From Fennellomyces sp. T-0311 (lineage: Eukaryota > Mucoromycota > Mucoromycetes > Mucorales > Lichtheimiaceae), in assembly GCA_025266875.1 (NCBI GenBank), contig JALLLT010000010.1, positions 620,001-684,000 on the forward strand: a DNA stretch of 64,000 nucleotides, read 5' to 3'. Every line of letters starts with the position of its first letter. Positions within the stretch are counted from its first letter, which is position 1. A program made the position numbers and the translations under genes. The notes under the pieces are model-generated. The model saw nothing but the letters and a program-made list of their open reading frames with translations. It was not told the DNA's origin and did not search any database. This document shows positions 36,960-48,181 of the stretch, in pieces.

Positions 36960-37660
36960 ACTCTACACAATGCCTGGAGAGAGTTGACCTTCGGTGCGGT
37001 CATGGATAACAATGTTGAATAGTTCAGCCGCGTCATCCACTACCATAGTCCCGGCCTCGGGATATGACTGTTGGTCGTATCATTGGCCATTGGTATCGGT
37101 TGCTTAAGAGATAACCATCTGGAGGTTGCGAATTAGCTGATCATTGAATCGCTCGTATGCCATCGAGAATTGCTGGGCAAACGGATTGTGGCTAGCCATC
37201 ACTCGTTGGATCAATTCAATGATCCACGGATCCAATCCCGAAAATAAAGTGTTATGACACGCCCGCTGCTCATTCGTATCGGAGGAAGGGGTTTGAGTAT
37301 GCTTGGCCTCCTCCAGTGAGCCAATGTTGTACATTATACCATTTACCTGTGAGGTTGGAATGCCATTTGCGCCATTTGCCCATCATAGATCACAGTTGGC
37401 TCGGAAGGATGCAAAAGCAAATATACTGTTATAAGCACCGATATTGGTATCGAGGTTAGTTGGGATCAGATGTGCCGTGATTGTGAGTAGGATGAGAAAT
37501 TCTGCCCGTGGTGCGCAAGGTCTGGGTATTTCCATGATTGCAACTCCTGCCAAAGCGAGGATGTGACGGATACCAAGCCATCACACGTTCATGGATCCAC
37601 GTCTGGGTACTACAATGTGTACAAGTGCAGTTCATTCGAGCCAGCACATGTCGATGATAA
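36960..37660 (-). mobile_element. Decayed Helitron-like helicase fragment
   Basis: Read on the minus strand, this region has a zinc-finger-like start (CTCTHCSTQTWIHERVMAWY, ~37620), a broken piece (AYNSIFAFASFRANCDL followed by a stop) and a Helitron helicase-like segment (GIMYNIGSLEEAK, LDPWIIELIQRVMASHNPFA, ~37330-37150). A fainter stretch (AELFNIVIHDRTEGQLSPG, ~37030-36970) follows. Order and spacing match the N-terminal half of Helitron Rep/helicase proteins. Stops and frame shifts show it is dead. No Rep HUH motif, helicase motif or terminus was recognised. Confidence 0.6.
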
Positions 37661-39732
37661 AATTCGCCGAGAGTAAAAGAGATAAAGGCTTACAAAAAAA
37701 ATCTCAGGAACAAAAGACCGTTCCGATTCTAGATTGAGTGTATTACGGGCAACCTGCAAAGTTGCAACTGGTGTTGCAGGAACTTATATTATGACGAAAA
37801 TAATTCTCACATCCATTGGTGCGCTAAAGAACGCCATGTATGACTGGATAAAAGGGATGAGAGTTCCAACCGCACAGCTGTTTCAAATTATCCGCTATCT
37901 TCTGGTGATAAGCACTCGCAGCCTGTACGATCTTGGCAAGGTACGTACCTAACTTTGATTTATCTTTTGCCAAGCCCTTTACATGATCATAATCTTTCTT
38001 TTACATGCGGAGAGAGGTATACACGATCTCAGTCTGCTTTTGCAACACTCGAAAATGTCCCCACTTATCTCAATGTACATGGACAACGCCGAACGTATTT
38101 GCGCAATGAGAACGAAGCAAGTTTACGCTACGTACCTAATTAAGAACTGCATGAAGCTGTCATGTCATTCACTTGTATAGTTAGGGTTCTTCTATATTTG
38201 GGTCAATCGCCCTGCTTCATTACGCGGCTGCCTTGGTAAGGATGTTGTGTGCATCAATTTCCTCGCAGATCTATCCAATGGTTTTATGTTTGTCCTTGAT
38301 CTATACATTGTGTAACTTTTCCACGGGTACTGTTGGATAGATTACTCAAAATAACAGCTTAATTATGCTGTCCGAGTCATAATTGCTACGGTATCATCAT
38401 GGCAATCGATAAATCTTGATGACAACTTGCATGAAAAGAATATGTGATGCCACAAGATTTCCTGACAAGCGGAATGTATATGTAATACGTGTAACACGGT
38501 CCCAAGTTTTCGCTCGCTACAACAATCGAGCGAATCGTATGTATCCCTTCATCTATTTCGTAATAAGATCTTACATTCTGTAGCGTTAGCAAATTCGGGC
38601 CACCCTGGCAGCAAAGATATATCCATATTGACCTTCGCTTGTTTCAATATAAACTCGTTCTTTTTGTAGAAGGCTTAGAAAGGGAAGAAAATGTTGCACA
38701 TCACTCTTTACTCTGGTATAAAAGGCGATCCTAACTGGCGGTCCTGCGTCGACTGCACTTAATTCCAAACGCGACGATTGCATGCCATTTGAACGAACAC
38801 TTGACGTTCGATACACGAACATGCACGATGCACGGAATATTAACGTGTATATATGGTACATAGACTGGGGAGACTGGATACGGTGTTGGATTGAATTAGA
38901 GGAGCGAGAAGCAAGAATCCGTCAACACTACTCCCACGAGCTAAGGGATACCCATTTGGACACCACTCCATAAATGTATAGTAAGCATATCGAAAAACTT
39001 TCCATGGTAATAAATGAACAAGGTCACAGTTCTCATATAGTTTAGAAGTTATTAGACGGTTCCCGTATATATCACAAATCCCCAACAAAACTCGATGATG
39101 TCACACTGGTGCGCTTCAGTTTATGCGTCAATTCGGTACAAGTTCATACGTATGCAGCAGTAAGGACACGATTGATCATCACTGTATAGACGCCACGTAG
39201 CCTGTTTGGCAGTTGCAAGATGTGGTTTGTACTGTAGGTGTTTCACTAGCTGGGCGCGCGTGAGGATTGACTATGTAGCCATGTGTAAATAGTAGTTTAC
39301 CGACTTGGCATTGTAGTCGCTACGTAGAAAAAAACCGGGATGCTAGTTAGCTGTGTTATAGCTGCTGAAAAACATTACATAAATTTCAACAATTGTGATA
39401 TATCAACATCTAATCAACATCTAAAGAAGTCATTCCTTCTTATTTGTTGAATGATATCGATTCGGTTCATGTGGATCAACAAAATGGCTGCGTATATATG
39501 AGGATCAAACAAGCAAATGCAAAAGAAAGGTTTATAGTGGATGTAAAACATGGGGAAATAATACAATGCTAAACGGAATATTATGAAAGAAATGGATTGA
39601 TTACGCGTCGACAGTTTTGGCTCTCTGTTTTCTTGTTTGATAGCCTTTTTCATAGCTTTTATGAGAATAATTTTTCTGGATCTGTGTCCTGCTTACCACG
39701 CCTACGATGAGGTTTAGTAACGTGCTCTCGTC
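37661..39732. other. Intergenic, no gene recognised
   Basis: About 2 kb of short open frames with no family resemblance. It may include more decayed repeat sequence next to the Helitron-like relic, and the 3' flank of the RRM gene at its right end. Confidence 0.4.
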
Positions 39733-40731
39733 TCAGAAATCCCACCTGCCTACCTTTTTGGCACCCTTGGCGTTTTTAAAGTTGGAGTTTTTCTTGTTGA
39801 AATTTCCATCCTTCTTGAAGTCCTTGCCCTTGGAAAACTTGGGTTCTCTCTTTTGAATCTTGTTTGAACCACGAGGCCCAGCATAATCGATACGCAGAGG
39901 GCGAGAAGAGACGTGAGCGTTCTCCAACTCTTTGATCGCCTTGGCAGCAGATTCTTTGTCGGTGTACTCGACATAGGCCAGACCCTTTGACTTTCTGTCC
40001 GGTCCGAATGTGAGAAGTGTGCACGAGACAACTTCGCCGTATTGCGAGAAAGTGCCCTCGATTTCTTCTTCAGTAGACTGGAATGGCAAGTTGGCGACGA
40101 AGAGGATGTTTGACGGAGTGGACAAGGGTTCCTTCTTGAGAGGTTCAGCATGGTCCACACGCATGGGACGACCTTTCAGTTCGGTTCCATTGAGCTTCAA
40201 TGCGGCATCATGACCAGCCTTATCCTCAAAATCGATATAGCAAGTGCCCTTGTTCCTGGTAGGATCGACGGCAGCCTTGGACAGACGGATGGCGGCAATT
40301 TTACCACACTTCCCAAACACTTCACTGATCTCGGCTTCCGTTGCGGTGAAATCGATAGAGCCAATAAAGATAGTAAATCCAGAGGATCCGTGTGGAGCGG
40401 TTACATCAATCTTGAGTGTCTTTTTGGGCTTGGCTTCCTCCAATTCATCTTCGGCTTTGCGCTTCTCGCCGCGCTCAGATGATTCACTCTCGGATGATTC
40501 GTCCTGCTCTTCTTTCTCGGATTCGTCGGCAGATTCATCCTTGGCTTCTACTTCTTCGCTGCCAGACTCCTCGTCAGCGGATTCTTCGCTGGCCTCGGAA
40601 TCCTCACTCTCCTCGGCATCTTCGGCAGGGACAGCAACTTCTTGTTCTTTGGCCTTTACCGGCTTTTCTTCCTTTGCCTTGAGCGAGTTGGCACCTTTGC
40701 GAGCAGCGACCTTTCTTTTGTTGACGGGCAT
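39733..40731 (-). CDS. Nucleolin-like two-RRM nucleolar protein (Nsr1/Gar2 type)
   Basis: One exon, 332 codons, starting at ATG 40729-40731 (MPVNKRKVAARKG). The same frame is open a little further upstream but has no ATG there. A Lys-rich head and a ~90-residue Ser/Glu/Asp tract are followed by two RRMs. RRM1 is FTIFIGSIDF...KGTCYIDFEDK, and RRM2 is NILFVANLPF...KGLAYVEYTDK. The tail is Lys/Asn/Phe-rich and ends KVGRWDF. The layout matches Nsr1/Gar2/nucleolin, which bind pre-rRNA and help 40S subunit processing in the nucleolus. The usual RGG tail is replaced by a Lys/Asn/Phe-rich one. Confidence 0.88.
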   Translation of the reverse strand: MPVNKRKVAARKGANSLKAKEEKPVKAKEQEVAVPAEDAEESEDSEASEESADEESGSEEVEAKDESADESEKEEQDESSESESSERGEKRKAEDELEEAKPKKTLKIDVTAPHGSSGFTIFIGSIDFTATEAEISEVFGKCGKIAAIRLSKAAVDPTRNKGTCYIDFEDKAGHDAALKLNGTELKGRPMRVDHAEPLKKEPLSTPSNILFVANLPFQSTEEEIEGTFSQYGEVVSCTLLTFGPDRKSKGLAYVEYTDKESAAKAIKELENAHVSSRPLRIDYAGPRGSNKIQKREPKFSKGKDFKKDGNFNKKNSNFKNAKGAKKVGRWDF

Positions 40732-41458
40732 GGCTAAATGAGGGAGATCGAGGTCAAAGTGGTTGAGCAAAAAAAAAAAAATTACCTGCCAAAATGCGGC
40801 GTTTCTCGTCCTGTCGACAAACAGTCACTTACCCATTTTTGCCACTCAATGGGCTCAGTTGATTCGCTTAATTCCTTTGCTTGCTATATGTTTTATGCAA
40901 GCCTAGATTCGGGATAATAGTTTAAGAAAGTGGTCATACGTGCTGCTCGCCTGGGCTTACTAAATAGACCTATTTATTGGCAACAGAAAAAAAATGGAGA
41001 GCAAGAGGCAAAAGAGCAACGGTCTTTGGGATTTTATATGCTTACTCATACAACCGTTGCTATTGGAAACACGCATACAGTTGACGAGTAGCTGCTATAG
41101 TAATTGATATCCATGACAACAGGCTTCCATGGTAATACCTTAATGATCTGCGTTTTGCAACAATAATTCTGTGTTACGAAATGAGTTTCTATTGTAAGTA
41201 AGATATAGCTCCAAGCACAGCACTTTTAGTACTTTTCGCACTTACGTGTTACGGGTCGACAACCTGTCTTGGTAACACACTATAATGGACTCTGATACCC
41301 ACAATACCCTTGTTAATCTGGTTTATTTGCACATGAGGGAGGCGATTTTCAAGGAAATTGGTGGTGACACGAACATTTTTATTTTTTGAAGACCAGGCAC
41401 CCAGACCGTCTATCTTTCTCTTCTCTTTTCCCTTTTCGCTCCTTTTTACTCAATAACG
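40732..41458. other. Divergent promoter region
   Basis: Shared upstream region between the RRM gene (minus) and the membrane-protein gene (plus), about 730 bases. A T-rich tract lies just upstream of the RRM start, and a CT-rich tract (about 41400-41450) just before the plus-strand start, as is common in fungal promoters. No coding signal is seen. Confidence 0.4.
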
Positions 41459-42188
41459 ATGCCCAACGTTGCATTCTTAAAGACCAAATTAAAGTCACTG
41501 CACTATATTCAACTAATTCACATATGGAACGCAACAATGGGTATTATATTATTCGGTCTCTTAGTAGGCGTCGCCACCACGATCCGTTCGTTTATATCCA
41601 ATGGCTCGGAGCTTGCAGGTTTTGGTAAAAAAAAGTTTAATTTGGTTTATAAAGAAGAAAATAGGCTCATATGTGTCATTAGGCAATTATAATACATTCG
41701 CATATCCAGCAACTTATGTCTATATGCTTATTCCATCCATTTGCTCGCTCGTCTACAGCGTAATTTTAGCATTCGATCCCAGCCCGTCTTATCCAGCCTG
41801 GCGACCATCCAAAACATTCATTAGCAGCGTTGCATTGTTTGCTGGTGCTTTATTCTTCGCCTCGCTTTTCCCGGTGTTGCCCAGTGCCGATATGATTACT
41901 CGTCCAGAATCGGCTCTATCATGTAGTTGGGCTGACTTTATGGAATGGCGCACGATTTATAATAACGTTGACATTTATCCGTGGGTCAATAACATGGATA
42001 TCGCGTGCGGCACCTTGCAAGCGGCCGATGCGTTCTGCTGGGTCATCACGATCGGATGGCTCGCCCTTGTCGCTCTTTACGTACGACGAGCAAGACAATG
42101 GAAACCAATCGAAAAGCAACAGTCTTCCACTAGCTGGCCTATGGAGCAAATCAAAAAGACAGAAACCAAAACTGAAATTGAAGAGTAA
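41459..42188 (+). CDS. MARVEL-like four-helix membrane protein
   Basis: Two exons (41459 to ~41624, ~41683-42188), about 223 residues. Four hydrophobic helices are evident: MGIILFGLLVGVATTIRSF, TYVYMLIPSICSLVYSVILA, SSVALFAGALFFASLFPVL and FCWVITIGWLALVALYV. A loop with two Cys (about residues 135-160) precedes the last helix, and a charged cytosolic tail ends KKTETKTEIEE. The topology and helix lengths fit fungal MARVEL-domain proteins (Nce102-like or related), which sit in the plasma membrane and organise domains. No catalytic motif is seen, so function is inferred only from the fold. Confidence 0.75.
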
Positions 42189-42440
42189 TATAGTTTTCCC
42201 CCTCCTTTGTATGTGACAAGTAATAATTAAAGGCCGTAAAGCGCTCAATAACATCACTCTTTCACTCTCCCCTTTCACGAAAAGGAGGGATGTGCTCCTA
42301 TACCGCATTCTCTAGACATATCTAACGAACCATAGTCTCATCTTCTCCCGGCAACATACAATTCCAAAACACCAGAAATACTTCAGCAATGGATTGAGGC
42401 AATGTAAAAATTGCTATTTTTCTATATATCGTACACAGGC

Positions 42441-42856
42441 TTAGATGATCATGGTTGCGCCTCCGGACTACATACGAACAACATGGTTTAGACACAAAGT
42501 CCTACTGATGATTCCGTAATGTTTTCTAAATACCTCAATAGCCTCCATTTCCAATTCAGAGATTGGGGTACGGAAATAACGGGCAGGACGCTGGCTGAAT
42601 TCAAGGGAGCCAGCTGTGAAGTTTGGTGACTTGGCTGCAGGAACAGGGTCTGCCTTGGCAACGTGTTTCTCGAGATTGGCAGGCGTCAGTGGGTGTGGGC
42701 CAACAGTGTGCTGTGCGTCTGCAGATAATAAAAGCACATTGTTAGGTTAATGACCACCAAAGGGAGAAAAAACATACTCTTCCACAGGTTGGCTCTTGAG
42801 CCAACAAATTGAATGAGGGGCTTATGGACAGCGCGAGAAACGAATGAAGAATGCAT
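42441..42856 (-). CDS. KGD4: Alpha-ketoglutarate dehydrogenase subunit 4 (Kgd4/MRPS36)
   Basis: Three exons, about 95 residues. ATG 42854-42856 gives MHSSFVSRAVHKPLIQFVGS, then RANLWK before the first intron. The middle exon carries VGPHPLTPANLEKHV and PARYFRTPISELEMEAIE. The last, tiny exon adds SGGATMII. The pattern (basic N terminus, KFVGSR-like motif, HP, then PARFRYKPI-E-E-ESI-SGG) is that of Ymr31/Kgd4, which tethers the E3 subunit to the mitochondrial 2-oxoglutarate dehydrogenase core. It was earlier listed as ribosomal protein MRPS36. Without the last splice the frame runs into an unrelated tail, so the SGG ending supports the exon model. Confidence 0.85.
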
Positions 42857-45800
42857 AATAAAGGTTGTGTATTATTTTAAGGCTCCTTTATGGTTCACCA
42901 AAAACAGCGGGAAGGACCGGGCTACAAAAACATACCTGGGTCAGCATCAAAATAATTAGAACAGTCATGACTTACTCTAACCCCATTCATCATTCCAGAT
43001 GAACCTACGGTAATTGTTGATTAACATATATTCTCGACGATGTAAGTATCACCTACCAAAGAGTGGGGCTATAGCTGGAACGTTTGTTCTTGTTGACGTG
43101 GTTTTGCTTCGACAAAACGGTCGAAGGGCTTCTTGTCTGTGGAAACAAATATACTGTACCCAGTCATAGCCAATGTTGGAATACCCGACCACATCGCGGT
43201 TCATGGTCGTACAGTACATGGCTCTTGGGATTTTGGCACACCATGAACCCGTTTGCTTTGTGCTTTGTGCTGTTATGCTTGTATATTTGTTGGGCAAGAG
43301 GATGCAAGGAGAGGGATGTCGCAGGACTCATCGACAACGGCAGAGACGTCCTGATCCGGTGATTTGAGCGCCGGTTTGACCTTGCCGCTTCCGCGACGAG
43401 CATGACCGCGCGTCAGGTAATTCCTGGTACATCCTGTTAGTGTAATTAAGTATTTCACGTTACCTTGGTACCCAGTTGCCGCCGAAGTTTACCACGCCCG
43501 GTCCCTTTGCATCATTTATATTCTTTAGCGGATCCTTGCACCCAACGACCTATATGATTTGCTGCTTCTGGTCTTCCTGGTCTAGCCGTCGTGTACAAAT
43601 TGTATTTCCGTGATGGGCTACTTCTCTTTTTTTCCTAGCACGCTTCGTTTTGTGCTGTGTGAATAGCGTCTGGCAATTCATGTTCTTGTGGTGATTTGTA
43701 TTGGTTTTGAAAGATGCGCAGAGTCGGCTGTCGATATTTTGTGGTTCGTGTTCACTTTCATGTACCGTCCAAATCACATAACACCGTATGCCAAATCAGG
43801 ACAACTTTGTACGTGTTGGCAGGTTTGCCTGTAGTAGTAGTTGTCACGATTAATCCAGCTGAGAAGGAGACTTGTCAATAACAACTTCATTGATAAGTAT
43901 TCTGCAAGTTAAATTTACGGTCAATCCCTGAGATAAATGTCATTTTATCAGTCAAATCGATATCTTAAGCATTCGTATCAAATTTATTCTGCAAATGCAA
44001 TAAGCAACCAAAATAATGCGTTTAATATAAGAGCTTGCAAAGCTGTCATGCGAAAGTGGCTCAAGTATTTTATTACGCTCATACGTATAGAAAAAGTATA
44101 TGCTTTTAAGTTTATGATCTTATGGACGGTCAGACGGAGCCTCCTAATCTATGTATAATATGTCATCATCATATCAGCGAGACAAAAATAGTATAGTTAT
44201 ATATTAGAGTGATTATCTATAGGAACATTCTTAATGGCTCTCAGAAATAAATAATAACTCTTAAGCTATATATTATAGTATCACTATAACGAGGGAGTAC
44301 TGCAGAAATGAGCCGAAACCGACCAGGAGCTTAATTGTCTGTAGTCAATATGACATGATGATGTACATAAATTTCTTTAGCTCTCTTTGCAACGTCATCG
44401 TCAAGGTGACCGATTCAACCTCATGGCTGTATCCTTATGTAGAAACCACATACACACTTTATTAAAGCATCTATGATGCTGCTTCTCTCGAGTACAAAGC
44501 TTCGTTTTCGATACCGGCCGCTATGTTATTTCAAATACCATACACAATATATACGCGAAACTCGCTTGTATTCTGAGCTGATGAATACGTTATTCACGCC
44601 TGCTATTCACTTTTCTATTGCGTATCTTTGATATTGAATTGTACTGCAGACGATTCTTTGGAGAAAAAAATAAAAGACGCAGTCGAAAGGCAGTATATAC
44701 ATAGCAACGAAAAGAGGGAGAGAAACAAAATGACTCCGTAAAATTATTGTCTGGAGAGTTAGCTTTCAGGAGAGCTCGTCAAAATGTTTTTTCCCATCTC
44801 GTTGTGATCTTCCGTTTTAAGAGATATCATGTATAACTGGTAACTTCATATCTTTCTTAATATGTACCTACTACGGTTATAATAAAAGATACTTACGCAA
44901 TTCATAGTAGTCTAGGTCAAAATTTTGGAAATTGCTACAGTAGTGGTACCTATGCATATTCCCTCTAATTTTGGGAAAGGATTCCTTTAAGAAGAGATGG
45001 GAAACCCATTTCTGGTTTATCGGGAGAGATTACGAACAGATGGTTCTTTATCAAGCTGACTGTGTATGATGCCCATTACACTGACATACTGTATAGAGAT
45101 CCTCCGGGCCATTATAGCTCTTGAAGTACAATTGGCAACACCCTTATTAAAGGTATACTTTCGTTTTGTTGGTACACCTGGGTGGACGTCTTGTAGGAAT
45201 CGGTATACGGGTGAGCAGGCCTCTAGCCCAAAAGTGAATGCCTGAATATATACATAAAGATTTTCGGAATAATGATAGATATCTATCCAAATGGAATCTT
45301 ATTATTTATAGAATGTGAATTCATGCTTTCGATAATACTAAGCATGTTAAAAGCATTCACCCAATGAAGTAAATGTGCACTATTTATAATCAATTGTATT
45401 GACAAATGTTTGAGCGGGCTTTTTACACTTTATAGTTACACAGCAAGAGCCGCTTGCATTATCAAGAGGTCTAGGATGCCATTTTAATATAGTCACAGAG
45501 GCTATAAGTCGTGAAATATAAGCTATCAGCCACTATAAAGCAGTTACCACACAACATTGCCATTTTACTCATATATTAGCCTTCATAGCGATAACAACTC
45601 CATGAGCAAAGACTTTGTTGGGCGGACCACATTTAATTCGGGTACCCGAAACTCCAGCTTCGGGCCAAAGACATGGTCCGAATGAACTTGCACGATACAC
45701 GACGGGCCTCGGCCATTGCGAGCCCTAATCTTGTACGAGATGGCGGTTGTTTGAGAGTTCGATATTGTCGACGTGATGGATGAACAGTAATGAGGAAAAA

Positions 45801-46479
45801 AAACACCCAAAAAAGCATCACCATTGAAAACACAGACGGGGGAATTTGTAACCGTGCAAGCGTCAACATGTACACCGAGCGCCAGGCAACTGACGTAGGG
45901 ATCAAAAAAGCCTTCGTTCGAGTTGCTCAAAACGTACTGGCGGGGATTTTTTTTATTGAGGAAATTGGTGTGCCTGGGGTGACCTGGGGGTGGGGTGCCG
46001 CTGATGCGGTTTCGCTGAAGCAGGGAGGCAAAGTCACGATACCACTTGCTTAGTTGCTAAAGAGAGAGAAGACAGCTTAGTCTCATCAACCATCTCGACA
46101 ACTATTCTTTTTTTTTACTCTCTCTCTTTTCTCTCTTACTCTTTCCACGTCATTGTTAATTATTCCCCACTGTTGTGTTACTGATTACGCCGTTGAATCG
46201 AGCTGACAAAAAATATATATATTCCCTCTGTTGCGTGTGTTCATGCAGCAGTAAATGAATTGTCCCGAGGAGGTTGCCCAGGTTTTACACATTTACTAAA
46301 GGTTGTCTAGTGGTTGCTAAGTTTGCTCATCATATCGTTTCACAGCTATCTTTGGGTGATTCTGAATCTAGCCATCTCGCCTCCTGGGCAACGTTAACTG
46401 GGCAAGGTTTGTCGTTCGATAAATTTCCATTGCTCTCTTCCTCTCTCTGTCTACTCAGGGTCCCCCCAAAACCTTTCAA
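42857..46479. other. Gene-poor region
   Basis: About 3.6 kb with no frame over 115 codons and no recognisable domain on either strand. The stretch 43.8-45.5 kb is markedly AT-rich. The last few hundred bases (46.1-46.47 kb) have CT-rich tracts typical of the promoter of the following plus-strand gene. Confidence 0.4.
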
Positions 46480-47976
46480 ATGTCATTAACTTTAAATAAT
46501 ACGTTGCTAGCGAAACCCGTTACTAAGGACTGTGATGGCAGAAACGTACTTGGAAAACGACACAGCTTTGATCAAGACAGAAACGGTGCCTTCCATTCGA
46601 TGCACACTCGCGACAGCAATACCTCTCAAGCTTACAAAAGTTATGGAGTAAAGGTATCTATCCGTTCATTAAAAATTTACGATATGATCTTTTTTTTTTA
46701 TTTTCCACTTGTTCTTTTCTCTTTTTTCCTTTCGCTTTCGCCTTTTTTTGATACTCAGGGGTCATTAACTCACCATGCATATGCAGCCATCGGCTTCGTA
46801 TTCCATGCCTATCAATTCACCGTCTCAAATGCTCCCGCCTCCTGGACCAGATGAGGAAGACCGACTTAAACTGATGCGTGATATTATTCAGGCGAAAGAA
46901 GAACTGCTCCGGTTTCGAAACGAAATGGACGGGCTAGCAGAACAAATTGGTGATATGGAAATAGATTTGGTAAAGTATTTATACATTAAGCTTTTTATTT
47001 TTAAACCGTCTTTTTTTGCATCCAAATCCTCACCAAAAGAGCTTTCTTTAAAAACTTTCCGTTCGGATCTATCAGAAAGATTCTAAAGATCGTGTTTGTA
47101 CGTATTCTCAAAAGCTAGGTAAACTGTAGCTTTCCATCAAGTAACAAATGATTCTAAACGGTTTTTAGCGGAAATTGAGCATGATTTGACGACCACGCAG
47201 GAAGTGAATGTCGATTTGCAAGTATTGTTGGAAAACGCTGTCAAGACGCAAAAAGAATCGGATGGGCGGACCACTCACATGATCAGGAACATGCATTCAA
47301 ACTTGGCAAATGTACACAAAAAAAACATGATCCCAGCGTGTTAGTGTGTGTAACACAACAATTTTTTTTTATGCAGATCGTTTACGAAAACAGTCAATTG
47401 CAAGAACGACTTGCATCGCTCGCGCTTCATCAGGAAAAATACCATGGCAACGTAGTGGACGTTGGAGAGAAGATGCGGGAATACGCGCATATGCTTGAGC
47501 AGGCTCAAGGAACGATCCAGATATTGCAAGCGCCACGACATTCAAGACCCATGCGGACGCGAGAAGATATCATGAATGCATTGTCCATCAGGGATGGTTT
47601 GAGCTCACGGCGTGGAAGTGATATTTCATCCATTTACATGACGGAAGATGACGAAGTCTCTGGAATTGCTTCTCGCAAACAGTCTGAAACGACCACACTA
47701 TTGACGGCTCCCTCCCCAGATCGACCGGGTAGCATTTCACCTGATATTGCAGAACTTTATCGCCATCGAATCATACGCAAACGACCTTCTCTTCCCGGCG
47801 GCTTGTCACCTTTATTCACCCCCACCTATGTCAGTCGTGCCAACGAAAAGAAAAAGGCCGTCGATGACACGTTTGAAGGCCCTTCCAATTCACCCCAGCA
47901 AGGTTTACGTCTACTTTTGCGAAACCAAGGCGGCCATGGATTGGGTTTATCATCGTTAGCAGATTCTAAACGTTAG
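46480..47976 (+). CDS. Coiled-coil protein of unknown function
   Basis: Five exons by my model, about 385 residues. ATG 46480 opens MSLTLNNTLLAKPVTKD. The first splice skips a decoy AG and uses the acceptor at ATGCAG (~46787), which keeps phase and avoids an in-frame stop. Two or more helical segments follow with heptad-like spacing (LKLMRDIIQAKEELLRFRNE, LAEIEHDLTTTQEVNVDL, VYENSQLQERLASLALHQEK, MREYAHMLEQAQGTIQIL), predicting coiled coil. The C-terminal half is Ser/Pro/Arg-rich and probably disordered (RRGSDISSIYM, SPDIAELYRHRI). No enzyme motif is present. I do not recognise the family. A cytoskeletal or septum scaffold would fit, but this is only a guess. Confidence 0.75.
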
Positions 47977-48181
47977 TGCTCCCCAGCCTTCTTTTTTTTT
48001 GTTTGTAGATAAAATAATATATAAATCCACCCCGCCGCCAATTGTTATACCCTTCAAAACTGTCACGTTTACTTTTTCTGTTGTTATGGTAACCATGAAA
48101 CAATTTTTTTGTTTCGGACTTGATCCCTCCCCCCGTATTCTCCCGCGCTTACGCTGACAATGCGGATTCTCGTTCGGGTCT

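Noticed and set aside
37734..37952. 72-codon hydrophobic frame on the plus strand
   Set aside because: It has no ATG at its start, no family resemblance and no splice context. It lies beside decayed element sequence.
45583..46053. Overlapping frames of 115 codons (minus) and 87 codons (plus)
   Set aside because: Neither has recognisable motifs, and they overlap each other in opposite directions in an AT-rich block.
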